Positions 48,096-58,607 of a stretch of 64,000 nucleotides of DNA are shown one piece after another. Every line of letters begins with the position of its first letter. The stretch's first letter is position 1. A model generated the notes under the pieces. That model was not told the DNA's origin, ran no database searches, and saw nothing but the letters and a program-made list of their open reading frames with translations. The position numbers and the translations under genes were made by a program. This stretch comes from Prostheceraeus crozeri (taxonomy: Eukaryota > Platyhelminthes > Polycladida > Euryleptidae): NCBI GenBank assembly GCA_907163375.1, contig CAJQUW010011295.1, forward strand, positions 62,001-126,000, in the 5' to 3' direction.

Positions 48096-49232
48096 ATGGC
48101 AAAAGTTGATCCTGCAAATGTTGGATGGATGTATCACGCATTTCCGAAGAAGTCAAAGGAACTTAAGCCATTGAAATTACCTCCTATATCAAGTTTGCCT
48201 GGATTGGGAAATGCTGCCGATGAGTGTTTCGTAAATGAAAAAGAAGCTCAAAAGACAAAACCTGGTCACGTTATACGACGATCAACGGACACTGATTATG
48301 TGGTGCGTTGCAGACAAAATGGAGCACCTGATCTATTAGCGCATCATATTTCCACTAAACGCAAAGGTCCTGTTCCATACAACCGATGTGAATGGTATTA
48401 TCTGCAGGATAGGGAGTTAGAGAACCAAGATAAGGGAGTCGAAAAAAAGGAAATATATGAAGCCAAGTTGCCGACTTACATGGTTCATCAGGTGTTCAGA
48501 CCAAGTATAAGATGTTATACTGATACAGAAAAGCACCCCAGTAAGAAACCTCATCAAACTCTGTATTCGAAGAATAGAAAATTTAAGCTTTTACCACCTT
48601 ACAGGATTACGAATTATGGGGATTGGAAAAATGCAGTGAGAGATGTCGCACCTGTATTTAAATCTAAGATAAAAGTAAAACAGCCAGTGAATTATCAGAA
48701 ACTGCTGCACCCACTTCCTAAAATTAGCACAGAGAAAAAGGATCCAGATTTCGGGAAATTATTGTCCCATCGCTACAGCGATGATTGGGAAGAGAAGCGA
48801 AAAGTTTGGCATACAGAGTGCAAGAAAGTCACTGATTATAACAGAGAGATAATTACCAAGTTCGCAGCAAAAACTGGAGAAAAGCCTCCGCCAAAGTTCA
48901 ATGCTGATGAGTGGAAGAGAAGGGCCATTGCTGGCTATGATCAATATCCTCTAATTGACGGTAAGGGGAATAGGAGTGACTATCAAGACACTTTCAATAA
49001 GAAAAACTTCAAACCATCTGTAGTGCCATACAGACCCCGACGACCAAGAATACCGTTTCCCAAGATAAGAGAAGATACTGACAGACCCAATATTTGGAAA
49101 TTAATGTCGCATAAATACGTAGATGATTACCATAGGAAACAAAAACAGTTTAATGAGGAAATGAAGGACTACAAAGTATTAGCAGAAAGGGTGAAGAATC
49201 GCAAATACATAACGAGAAGATTGAAAAAATAA
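48096..49232 (+). CDS. basic protein with internal duplication, function unknown
   Basis: A single uninterrupted exon of 378 codons from an ATG in good context (GAAAATGG). The protein is strongly basic and rich in Lys, Arg, Pro and Tyr, with no signal peptide or membrane segment, so cytoplasmic. Two related segments occur at residues about 203-243 (PLPKIS..KKDPDFGKLLSH, RYSDDWEEK) and 317-358 (PFPKIR..DRPNIWKLMSH, KYVDDYHRK): a shared pattern P-K-I, K-L-(L/M)-S-H-(R/K)-Y-x-D-D-(W/Y) followed by a charged helix. Basic, Pro/Tyr-rich proteins with such short repeats are common among axonemal microtubule-associated proteins, so a ciliary or sperm-tail role is possible, but this is inference. It converges with the phosphatase-like gene; AATAAA follows 229 bp after the stop. 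Confidence 0.85.
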   Translation: MAKVDPANVGWMYHAFPKKSKELKPLKLPPISSLPGLGNAADECFVNEKEAQKTKPGHVIRRSTDTDYVVRCRQNGAPDLLAHHISTKRKGPVPYNRCEWYYLQDRELENQDKGVEKKEIYEAKLPTYMVHQVFRPSIRCYTDTEKHPSKKPHQTLYSKNRKFKLLPPYRITNYGDWKNAVRDVAPVFKSKIKVKQPVNYQKLLHPLPKISTEKKDPDFGKLLSHRYSDDWEEKRKVWHTECKKVTDYNREIITKFAAKTGEKPPPKFNADEWKRRAIAGYDQYPLIDGKGNRSDYQDTFNKKNFKPSVVPYRPRRPRIPFPKIREDTDRPNIWKLMSHKYVDDYHRKQKQFNEEMKDYKVLAERVKNRKYITRRLKK

Positions 49233-49460
49233 GGAACTCAAATGCTAAACAAATTCACAGATTTATCACGTTGATATTATAAGATTATGCTATTGCAAGC
49301 TACTATCATATCTCAATATTTATACCTGAAAGAAATAATTTAGATTTTTGCATCTGATTTTCTATGATTAGTAGCAGCCTAATATACTCAATTATTTTGC
49401 TGAGAGTACAAAGTGGTTTTTGTTTTTTTTGCAAGCGTGATGCCGTCTATCATTAATGTT

Positions 49461-49466
49461 AATAAA
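49461..49466 (+). terminator. polyadenylation signal AATAAA for the 378-codon gene
   Basis: First AATAAA downstream of the stop codon at 49232. Confidence 0.5.
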
Positions 49467-49600
49467 TGGTGATATAAAATGATGGGCATAAAGTAATACA
49501 TATCATTGAAAACATGCATCTATACTATTATCAAAGAATTAAATTAGATTGATAGATCACAATTATTGCAAGGTCAAGTAAATTTCTTATACTTGATGTG

Positions 49601-49606
49601 TTTATT
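49601..49606 (-). terminator. polyadenylation signal AATAAA for the phosphatase-like gene
   Basis: Minus-strand AATAAA about 255 bp after the stop at 49859. It lies only 135 bp from the plus-strand signal of the convergent neighbour, so the two 3' ends nearly meet. Confidence 0.5.
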
Positions 49607-49858
49607 ACTAAACTATTCGTGAGAAGTTTAAAAAAGCTCCATGTCCGATCAGTTTCCCTAAATTTAAAAACGGCTTATTGAAATTTCAAGAAGTGAACCG
49701 ATCATAAACCCATCTTTCTCCAGATGTTGTTTGGCATGCTCTCAGGAGTAAAAAGTGCAGCATTAGCTCAAGAAGAATATAATTTTTAATTGCTGTTAGC
49801 CATCTTCTGAAACTGTTTTTATAAATTTTCTTTCGGGTTTTACTCTTGAAGTAAGATG

Positions 49859-50705
49859 TTATGTAGCAGCCACTTTATATAAGCCATACACCGGCATATG
49901 ATCGCTAAGAAAAACACTGAGAACATTGTACTGAGCAACATCACTATTGTGGAAGATGATGCGGTCGGTCCAAGATGGTATGATGTCTCCATGATAACAT
50001 GGGCTGTCTCCATGACACTCATTTTCTGGTTTTATGCTGTACGACGGGTAAAATGCTATCTTGCCTTCAAGAAACTTTTTCTTTGATACTTTTGAAATCA
50101 GTGAAATTAAAGGCTTTTTGTCTCCACGAGTCTTCGTCATTTCGTCTGTCTTAAGATAGCCCTTTGCTTGCTTTAACGTAACATTTTTATGACCTGATGA
50201 TCCACCATTGGCTCCGGTTCTCGTATTGAAGTCTCCAGCGAAGAATGTCGCTGAGCACGTCAGCATATCTTCCTTGTTTTCCTCAAAGAATTTTTTGAAA
50301 CAGCCTTGCCTGAGTTTAGAACTCGAACTGTCAAGATGAAGACCACTGAAGCACAACTTGGAAGATGTTTCTCTTATTTTCACCATAACAGTGGCTATTC
50401 CTTTTTCAGAATTTTTGATTATTCCACCTGAGCATTTATTCAGATGAAAACTTTTGTAGAATTGGAATAGGCCCACCTTTCCAAATACATATATGACGGT
50501 TGTACCATTTGCATTTATCGTGCACTTGTGAGTGCATGTTGATGAATTGCGAGTAACAGAATGACCAATTTCTTGGTAGGTCACATTTGAATGCTTGTTT
50601 ATTTCATTGAGTATCAAATTTGAAAGTTGATCCAAGTCATCTGTGTTGCATTTGAAGCAATTTTCTTGTAAGGTTAAGGCATAGATGTCAACATCTTCCA
50701 TTTTT
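49859..50705 (-). CDS. secreted IPP5-phosphatase-like EEP enzyme, 3' exon
   Basis: This exon carries most of an endonuclease/exonuclease/phosphatase domain. Motifs in order: DIYALTLQENC with the metal-binding Glu (known in the family as A-L-x-L-Q-E), SGLHLDSS, FFAGDFNTR, FYPSYSI, PSWTDRIIF and SDHMPVYG. GDFN-R together with P-S-W-x-D-R-I is the signature of inositol-polyphosphate 5-phosphatases rather than of DNase I or LINE endonucleases. The acceptor TTTATTTGCAG ends at 50706, and the frame continues exactly from the donor at 54196. Exons 54374-54196 and 50705-49859 give 341 codons plus stop. With the N-terminal secretory signal, the product should act outside the cell or in the lumen, for example on extracellular inositol phosphates or phospholipid head groups. 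About a dozen Cys and several N-glycosylation sites (NVT, NSS, NGT) fit secretion. Confidence 0.88.
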
Positions 50706-50930
50706 CTGCAAATAAATGAGGATCAATGAAACGAAGTATATCATATTCAGATTGAATATTGTAAATATATGAGGATATCAAGTTTTGTCAAATCATTGAT
50801 GCTTCTCATGATTGAGTACTGCTGAGTACTGTGCGTTTTTATGAAAACACTACAGACGAAGAGGCAAAATGAACCTGAAATGCAGCATTATAAAGAATTG
50901 GTATAAAAGGTGGTTGAGTGATTTTGTCAC

Positions 50931-53009
50931 TGTTCGATTTGAGGACACTCAATTCGTTTGATGGATCGAAAACCATAATATTCGCTAAAGCGCTTTTCGG
51001 TCAATTGTTTTCAATGCTTTCAATCAATTCGCTGGCTATATCATCTTCGTAATATGTTGATGACATATTTTCTAAATGGGAATCCGACAAGACTTTATTG
51101 GATGACATTCTTGACCAACTCAACGGACTGAGGCCCTCAATCAAATTTACCATCGAAATGGAACGTGATTCAAACATATGCTTCTTAGACATTATGATAA
51201 AAAGAACGTGCGATACCGATTTTTCTTTGTCACACAGACTTATATCTCAATGGTCATTCTTGCTATCCAAATTCTGTTTTTATAGGAATTGTGCATGGAT
51301 TATGGAAAAGGGCGAAGATGGTTTGTTCTGATGAAAACCTAGACGATGAACTTATTCATTTAAAAGACGGTTTTGTCAATAAAGGCTATGACGTAAAACT
51401 ATTGATAGTTTGCAACAATATTCCATAACTCATAGAATTAATTAAGAAAAGTATCAAAGGAAGGAAATACCAAGGAACGTGATCACGTATAAACCAAGAG
51501 TTTCAAATAAAATCAAAATTCAGTTGAAGAAGATCAATGCATAGAGTAAGTATGTTAGGTAGAGTGGTAACTCAGCATTTATTAAATCCTCAATGTGTAT
51601 ACACTTTCGATTTTATTAAATGAACTCGAGAACGATGCATGTTGGATATTGTTACCAAGTGTGAGATATGCAAATTTTTGAGGTTTTGAAGAATTTACCA
51701 CGGAAATGACTTATCATGATTGTAGTGCAAAAAGAATGATGGTATTTTACAGATTCTCCGTGCTATGACAGCCTTGGATAGGCAATATTTGTCAAATTAG
51801 CAACTCGGTAACCTGCTATTGCTTTCATGCTCAACCTCAAGAGTATCTCCTTAAGCGTGATCGTATGACAGGCAACCTGCCACTGGTAGAGCAAAATCAC
51901 ATAATGATTTCAAGTAACTTTGAAAGATGTAAATGGGTCCACATCACTTTTCAGATTCAAGAAATGAAGCATGAATTTAGTGAATCATAAAATCATGCCG
52001 GTGAAAATTGAATTGAAAACTTGAAATTTCAGCCAAGAAAGCACGAATAATATCGCGACTTTTTCATGAAGACTTTCATTGTAATACAATTCATGAAATT
52101 CCCTTGATAATCAGCTTGATTTCCGCTTAGTTAGGATGCTCATTATCAAATATTCATTCCTTTTGATATCCAACTTGTTTCATACTGCTTACATAGGAGA
52201 GTCATCTCGGTGGTATATAAATTTGCAGAATTTTGACTTTTTTGAAACTGCTCAAATAATTTTTTGGACCACGGGAGCGTATTCTCCGCAAAAAAACTGA
52301 ATCTTTTGATATAAAAGTTTTCACTGTATGCAGATACTTTTCGAGTTGACACTCTACCTATATACTTATTCAATGGATCAATGCTGGTTTCAAACCTCCA
52401 AAAAAGCTGAAGACATTTCTCGAACACAAGAGACCTTGTCTAGCCAAGAAGTTAGGCACTGTGTGTGAAACAAATTGTAAAGAATGTCGTTGAAAATATG
52501 TAGGAGAAGCGAAGAGACAAATTGAAATGAGAAGGAATGAACATCAGAAAGCGATACGGGAGATGGATGTCAACCACTCGGAAATAGCCAAACATGCAAC
52601 TGAGGCCTCCCACAGGATAAGCATGGATATGAAAGAACTTGATTATGAAGAAGGATACCAACAAAGAAGGATTAAAGAAGCATTGTGGACTAGGAAACGC
52701 AACAGCCAGAATCGAGTAGTCTATTTGTGGACATTGGACATCTGTATGATGAAATTCTTTGATGTGTCGCTTTTATATACTCCCTGTTACACTGCCCTAA
52801 ATTTCTATTTCTTTTATAATGTCCCGTTTTCATATGATGCTATATCCCTTTTTTGGCACACTGTTATTGATATTTTGAAATTTCTATATTATGATAAATG
52901 TTACTGCTTTGAAAATGGCCAGCGGTGCTGGACCGAAAAGCGCTTTAGCAAATAATGATAATTATGGTTTTCGATCTATCAAACGAATTTGGTGTCCTCA
53001 AATCGAACA
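50931..53009 (+). mobile_element. Penelope-like element with inverted ends, split by a MITE
   Basis: A plus-strand RT remnant (DDILDQLNGL, IKFTIEMERDSNICFLDI, then DDELIHLKDGF) is followed, after the MITE at 51540-52375, by a GIY-YIG remnant (CETNCKEC, KYVGEAKRQI, EMRRNEHQKAI, EIAKHATEASH). Both parts are broken. Inverted repeats of 72-79 bp flank the whole unit (50931-51002 and 52931-53009), sharing GACCGAAAAGCGCTTTAGC, TTTTCGAT and TCCTCAAATCGAACA, with few substitutions and a 7-base insertion. It lies antisense in the intron of the phosphatase-like gene. Confidence 0.8.
51540..52375. mobile_element. hAT-like MITE family A, complete copy (836 bp) in a Penelope-like element
   Basis: It starts CATAGAGTAAGTATG and ends ATATACTTATTCAATG, with GGTAGAGTG/CACTCTACC set about 15 bp inside. 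A perfect 8-bp target duplication GATCAATG flanks it (51532-51539 and 52376-52383). The interior matches the copies at 17.1 and 25 kb and shows no coding capacity. Confidence 0.9.
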
Positions 53010-53307
53010 ATTACAGAGAATATCCAGGAAACAGTGCCTTATAAATTTTGGAGTGCTGTGCTTCATCACCAAGTAGAACAGAAGAAGTTTTGACTGAAGT
53101 CACAGAGGTGCTTGCCGTTACATTTTCTCATATAGAAGTTATGCAAGTAATATCGATTGTTTTTGGCAATTAGTCGGCTGTTTGAATTCCAGTGCCCTGC
53201 ACTGTCAGAAGACTGCAATTTACTAAACATGCGTGTGATAGCAGTGTGACTAATATAAGTGTGAAGCAATTCTGTCAGCTTTTTAGCTGGACGATCACAA
53301 CCTATTT

Positions 53308-53363
<56 letters not shown>

Positions 53364-54195
53364 ATATATATATATAGGCTTATAGGCCTATGTTGGGTAC
53401 TTATGGGTTATCTCCATCCACGTTTTCAAATTTGTCGGCAATCCGTAGAAATGAATCAATGTTCACAAAACTTCAAATACACGTGTATGAGTATATTTTT
53501 CTACCCACATGCAGAATTTTATGCAAATCGGACAAGTACTTTTTGAATTAGAGTCGATGACGTGAAGTGTAGCGATGTCAGCAGCTTGATCTTACTTCGC
53601 CTGACCTCATGGTCTGAGCAGATAGTACTAGGTCAACAAAGTCATGTCGCGACAACTCTAGAAGTGATAATGACCCAGACCACATCCTTTCCATTAATGT
53701 GCTCAACTTAAGAAAGGTGTGGTGGGGTAGTGGCCGTGGGAAGATTTCAAATAGCAGTGGATGCGACACAGACGAAAAGAGAACAGTGCTCACATGAGTA
53801 ACAATAATGCGTCGAACAGACAAAGTCAGATCAACCTGCTGACATCGCTGCATTTCACGTTATCGTCTGTATTCGAAAAGTACTTGTCGGATTTGCATAA
53901 TGTTTTTGTTTGTGGGTAGAAAATATACTCAAATACGTGTATCTAAAGTTTTGCGACGGCTGATTCATTTTTGCGGATTTTAGACAAATTTGAAAATCTG
54001 GGATGAGATAATACATAACTACCGCATTTGTTGGTACCAAATAGGTACCTGAACGCGTTTCTGCGCGACTGCAACGTTAGGTGTTCCTTCTGAAGGCGAA
54101 ATATTTTATTGAATACAAAAGAGGCAATCATTTGCACGTATACTCAGAAGTCTAGGATACTTGCCGTGCAAACCCGCATTATGATGATGATTTAC
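53010..54195. other. intron remainder, no gene
   Basis: Intron sequence of the phosphatase-like gene containing (TA)n at 53311. Short frames at 53578-53853 and 53855-54137 have no recognised domain. Confidence 0.5.
53311..53376. repeat. (TA)n microsatellite
   Basis: 66 bp of TA repeat with one interruption, inside the intron. Confidence 0.95.
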
Positions 54196-54374
54196 CTGTT
54201 GACCGAGTCATCGAGTCCTATCAGTTGACGAATTGCTTTCATATCTATTTTGCCATCCATTCGTTCGTTATTAGCCACATTCCAAGTCATTACTCTGACA
54301 TTCAGGACTTTTGTCGCAGTACAGGTGTAAGCAGTGAAAGTTAAAATGAGGCAGACAATTCGTACCAACTCCAC
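54196..54374 (-). CDS. secreted IPP5-phosphatase-like EEP enzyme, 5' coding exon
   Basis: The exon reads VELVRIVCLILTFTAYTCTA, a hydrophobic signal-peptide core, then TKVLNVRVMTWNVANNERMD, the first EEP motif (T-W-N-V-x-N), and ends DDSVN plus two bases. It is bounded by an acceptor (TTTTCTTGATTGCAG, before 54374) and a donor (CAG/GTAAAT at 54196). Phase matches the 3' exon. The ATG is not in this exon. A weak candidate is ATG CAC followed by GTATAT at 54758-54752, which is in the right phase, but the surrounding CA-rich DNA makes this uncertain. Confidence 0.85.
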
Positions 54375-54607
54375 CTGCAATCAAGAAAACAACATGTCAA
54401 TGGAAAATCGAACTGGGAAATGTGTTTGGTAAATCGAGAGCTGATAGATAAACGAGCGGAGGCCTCTACCGCTGATTTTTCAGATAATCATCTATGACAT
54501 TTTCTTGAGCTTCTAATTTCCATTATACTGCCTTGATGCATAATATCGAGTTCTTTTAATGTTCTCAGTTTGTAACTATGTCAAACATGAATAATAGTGA
54601 TGTCATC

Positions 54608-54780
54608 AGTCATACACACAGCCGCATACAACACACACAGACACACACTGGAAACAACACTGATGTGAACAGTGCACACTGCACATAACACACACACAGA
54701 CATGCACAATAGACACACATAAACATACAACACACAGAAACACACAATATACGTGCATAACACACACACGCATAATCTTC
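54608..54780. repeat. degenerate (CA)n tract
   Basis: Low-complexity ACACAC-rich sequence with interspersed ATAC and GCAT words. Minus-strand open frames here (CVCV... type) are artefacts of the repeat. Confidence 0.85.
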
Positions 54781-56638
54781 TGGGTGATTACACAATAAAA
54801 CTCCACTATGTTGAAATTTTCAAGTTCATTCGACTTCAATGAAATGTACATTGACAGGGTACCCTAAATAACTTTGAAAACTAAAAGAAATCCTTTTCAG
54901 TGTTTATTTTTATTGACATATGCGTGATATATGCATATCTTTAACGTATTGCCTTAACGTACGTGGAATTGACTTTCTTCCTGATAATGATTCTCAGACT
55001 TTATCTACTTCTAAGACTTTGATAATGATTTAAATACCAAAAGGTTTTGTGAAATATTTATCGCGATATCGAAATCATAAAAAAATCACATTCATGCATC
55101 AAAGATACATGAACGAAGCATCAAAATATTTATGGTCTCTTAAAACCACAACAAAAGCTAAGATATCAGATTGAGTATAGTGCAACATACTAAACCATAT
55201 TCCTGTTACGCAGATATCAGATTAATTCATCGTCAGAGTGGGTTATATGTCCTTATATCGATTTGCATTCATATGTAATGCATAGCCATGCTTTAAAACA
55301 CTGAGATTCTTCCCAATTAACCTATTGCTGTAAGATGATCAGTAATAATTGTATTTCCGTGAAACTTGCAGCTATAATAAAGAAATATGCAGATATGCAG
55401 AAACATACTTCATCTGCCCGTGAGAAGCCTAGGGAAACAGGTGAAGCCGATTTGGGCTTGATTTTGTGTTTCCTTTATACTTTTGAGTGAATTTATTGGG
55501 CACATTTCATTTCCATTTTTGCATCCATGTGGAAAATGATCCAAATTAAAGACTGTACAATAAGGCTCATTTCTCTCCGACCCTAGCTATAGTTTTCATG
55601 CACAAAACTGAACAAAGATAATTGGAAATATTAAATGAACAGCAAAAAGTAAGCCGTTGACACATAAACATAGATGATGCAATTGTGGGTACGCTTTCAA
55701 AAACTGATGTGGCTCTTTCAAAAGTTTTGCACATCATTCAATTCTATAAATAACAACATACAAAATGCTCTAGACGTACACAAAAAATATCTTAATTTCC
55801 TTGTTGTTAGCGTAGCCATCAATTAAAAGTTAAGTTGATAATAGTTTTCTATAACATGCCATTCGGCCATTTCGCTACAAAAAGGTAGTTAGTTGGCTTA
55901 CCAGATACAGTATACTAATAATAGCTTTGTCAAAAATAGTATAAAATGCGTCTCTGATAGATGTTCTTTAGTAGAGAGGAGCTTACAAACAGCTCATCTC
56001 CGATGAACCGTCGACTTAATAGCAATGGCTCCTATAATACTAATTGTAAAACTAGAGATCTAGCTAAAAAAACAATGAATAATTTGTTAACCTGTCTCTA
56101 GATTTTGCTAAGGATAAATTTTGCAGAAAAATGAAAACTTAAACAAAAATTTCGAAATTCCTATCCGCATAACTCTAAGCTCGGTAATGTTTTGACTAAT
56201 ACTCCAAAGCACAGTATTCCTAAAGCAATGCATGGCATTGTAACGTGTTTCTGCTGGAGGATTGAAATAAATTTGTCACGATAGATACGTGTATTGTTTG
56301 CAATTTTAGTTGTAAAAATTGCAGTAAAAATTATATCGGTCAAACTTGTCTTTCGCATTAACTTACATATCCTGAACATCCTGTACGCAGGTTGAAAAAT
56401 CGCAATCAAGATTAAGTGCACTGTCTGAACTATAGAAATAGATAACAATAAAACATCAAGTTCGGAACTTGCAATGCTTATCAACGTCGAAAAAATCGTT
56501 TAAAAATTTTCGCTTAGAAACACTTGTCGACCGTTGTATCATTGGGTTAGAATCAGTCACTTGTGTAACTCTAAACTTTTGATTGGTGGTTCATGCCCCA
56601 ACTTAAGCCCCCCCCCCCGGCTGTGCCGGTACCTTGAG

Positions 56639-56869
56639 TCAATGTCCATTCTGAAAATGCTGATAGAGATCACAGCAATTTGACTGATGCGCAAATCGAG
56701 AGCTTTGACCTTTCCATTCTACGCAAACAATGTAATTCAGTTCACACGAAGTTGTCTGACAGTCGCCACATAGGTTATCCAGGAGCAAACCTCTCCTGAT
56801 CAGAGAACATGAGATGACTTGTAGACCGCTCAGTTTTGCTACATAATCCCTCGCCAAGTTGTTCAGCAT
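56639..56869 (-). CDS. possible Cys-rich exon, unknown
   Basis: A 76-codon frame with seven Cys (SCSLIRRGLLLDNLCGDCQT, TSCELNYIVCVEWKG, NCCDLYQHF). The even spacing and balanced composition are suggestive, but I recognise no family and see no firm splice sites. It could equally be chance. Confidence 0.2.
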   Translation of the reverse strand: MLNNLARDYVAKLSGLQVISCSLIRRGLLLDNLCGDCQTTSCELNYIVCVEWKGQSSRFAHQSNCCDLYQHFQNGH

Positions 56870-58017
56870 TTGTGTCCTTGAGAACGTCTGAGGACGAAGC
56901 GCGTCAGGCCTGTATGTATGCTTTTAAAGCAATAAATGACGAAGGAAAGTCTTGGCGGAGGGAGCGATTTTCTTATACTTGAATGCACAATGCACCTCCC
57001 GTATATAATGAACCAAAAGCATTCCAACCATTCTTGGCTCATGGTTAAATCAAATTTAAATTCATAACATATACCATGTTACATAACAGGTCTATTTGGA
57101 AAGAAATCAATCAAGACGGTAAGAATTCACAGTGACTGATCTATCGCAAAAGTATCTAGCAGAACGATTCGAAATTGATCGGTCAATCATCTTTGAGTCG
57201 GCCAAGACTTGTAGGATGAAACTTTCGAAGTCCGTCAACTTCACACGAAAATCAAGCGCTTACTTGGTAGATTTCCATTGTCATCATTGAAGTTGCTGAT
57301 GGGATTGAAGATTTGATGCGGAAAAGGAAGCAAGTGAAAGTAGCGGTAAATTAGACAATGAAAAACTCAGCTAAACATATGAAAAGAATGCTTCTGTCAA
57401 AAGAATGGGAAAGATCGATTTTTAAGATAATAAAAGTGTTGGATATTTGTCACTATTAAGTGTCGAGTTATATTAAAACAATGAAGTTTTAGAAAGTAGA
57501 ATAGGGGCATTGTTTCTGAGGACATGTGATTGATTGAATCGGCTTTGATTCAATTAGTCTTGAGTATTATTTTTTGAGCATTGTAAATTCAAGTAAAAGA
57601 AGGAAGAAGGCAAATGACATGATTGTTTGTCATAAATTATATGCGAGAAAAGTAAAATGAAATTATGATAATGATCTTATAAATGCAGTCGGAACATGAA
57701 ATGATAAATCGCATTCTGTCTGAAACCCTCTACACGTATGCTCTCTGTCCGGCAAATGTTCATTATCATTTTCCTCATCCGTCGAAATAGTCTATTTAAT
57801 ATGTTTTCTTTAAATAAATGAAAAGATATCATAAATGCTATTAAAATGTTTTGGTATACCCGAAGTCTTCTCCATAGAAACACGACACCACAATAAAGGA
57901 CTAGATCGCACATCTAGATTGAAAGTGCGAATGTACATGCGTTGTAATAATGGCCCCTAAACGATGGAGCCTTCCAGTGGTTGACAATAGGAAGGTACCG
58001 ATACAATCACAGAATTC

Positions 58018-58607
58018 GATTCATCTGCTTCGGTTTCCTAGAAAGGAAGGGTTATGTGTAGCCTTAATATCGAAATGGCACATCACAGAATTCGACAACT
58101 TGCTCCTTCTCGAATCGATAATTCGTGTATCGCTTGCTACTGGAAATGGCAAACAATAAGCCGTCAGCAGAGGACACCAGAGCCATTGAGAGATGCGTGC
58201 GTGCTTTGATATCACTTCGCACACACCAAAACACACATCGATGCCTGGCTTCGGTTCAATGTATGCACTATACAGTGAGCAATGCCGAGGAGAGGATGTG
58301 AAAACATCAAGTGAACTAATTTTCGTACGCCTGCTACTTTTTTAGATGATGATTGGAAGGGCCAACATTATGGAGAAAACTTGTGCGCAATGACCTGAAT
58401 TCTTCGAATCTGAAGCAATTTTGGCAATCGAAGCACTTTGCTGGAACTCACATTCATCTGCAAGCGACGCACGACTATTTTTCCTATCTCTGTAAGGTAT
58501 TAGGAATTCCTTTTGCCCACTTAATAGGTTCCTCGATGTGCCGTCGATTTCATATTAATCACACTTCTAGCAAACCGAAGCAGATAAACAAAATATTTAT
58601 TTCTGTG
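58018..58607. mobile_element. MITE family C, copy 2 (590 bp)
   Basis: It begins CACAGAATTCG and ends TATTTCTGTG. Inside the ends, CATCTGCTTCGGTTT and AAACCGAAGCAGATAAAC are inverted copies. The flanks GATACAAT (58010-58017) and GATACAAT (58607-58614) give an 8-bp duplication if the last G is counted with the flank, otherwise 7 bp. It differs from copy 1 (43437-44016) by a small insertion and a few substitutions, so the family moved recently. Confidence 0.85.

Larger units (their letters stand above)
54375..58009. other. gene-free stretch, upstream of the phosphatase-like gene
   Basis: Should contain the first exon and promoter of the minus-strand gene, not located. Contains a degenerate CA repeat at 54608-54780 and an unassigned 76-codon frame at 56639-56869. 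No other structure seen. Confidence 0.35.

Noticed and set aside
54581-54851. Cys/Val-rich minus-strand frames
   Set aside because: Produced by the degenerate (CA)n tract in all frames.
55403-55413. ATGAA/GTATGT as first exon of the phosphatase-like gene
   Set aside because: The donor is good, but it joins in the wrong phase to the exon at 54374 and would destroy the signal peptide frame.
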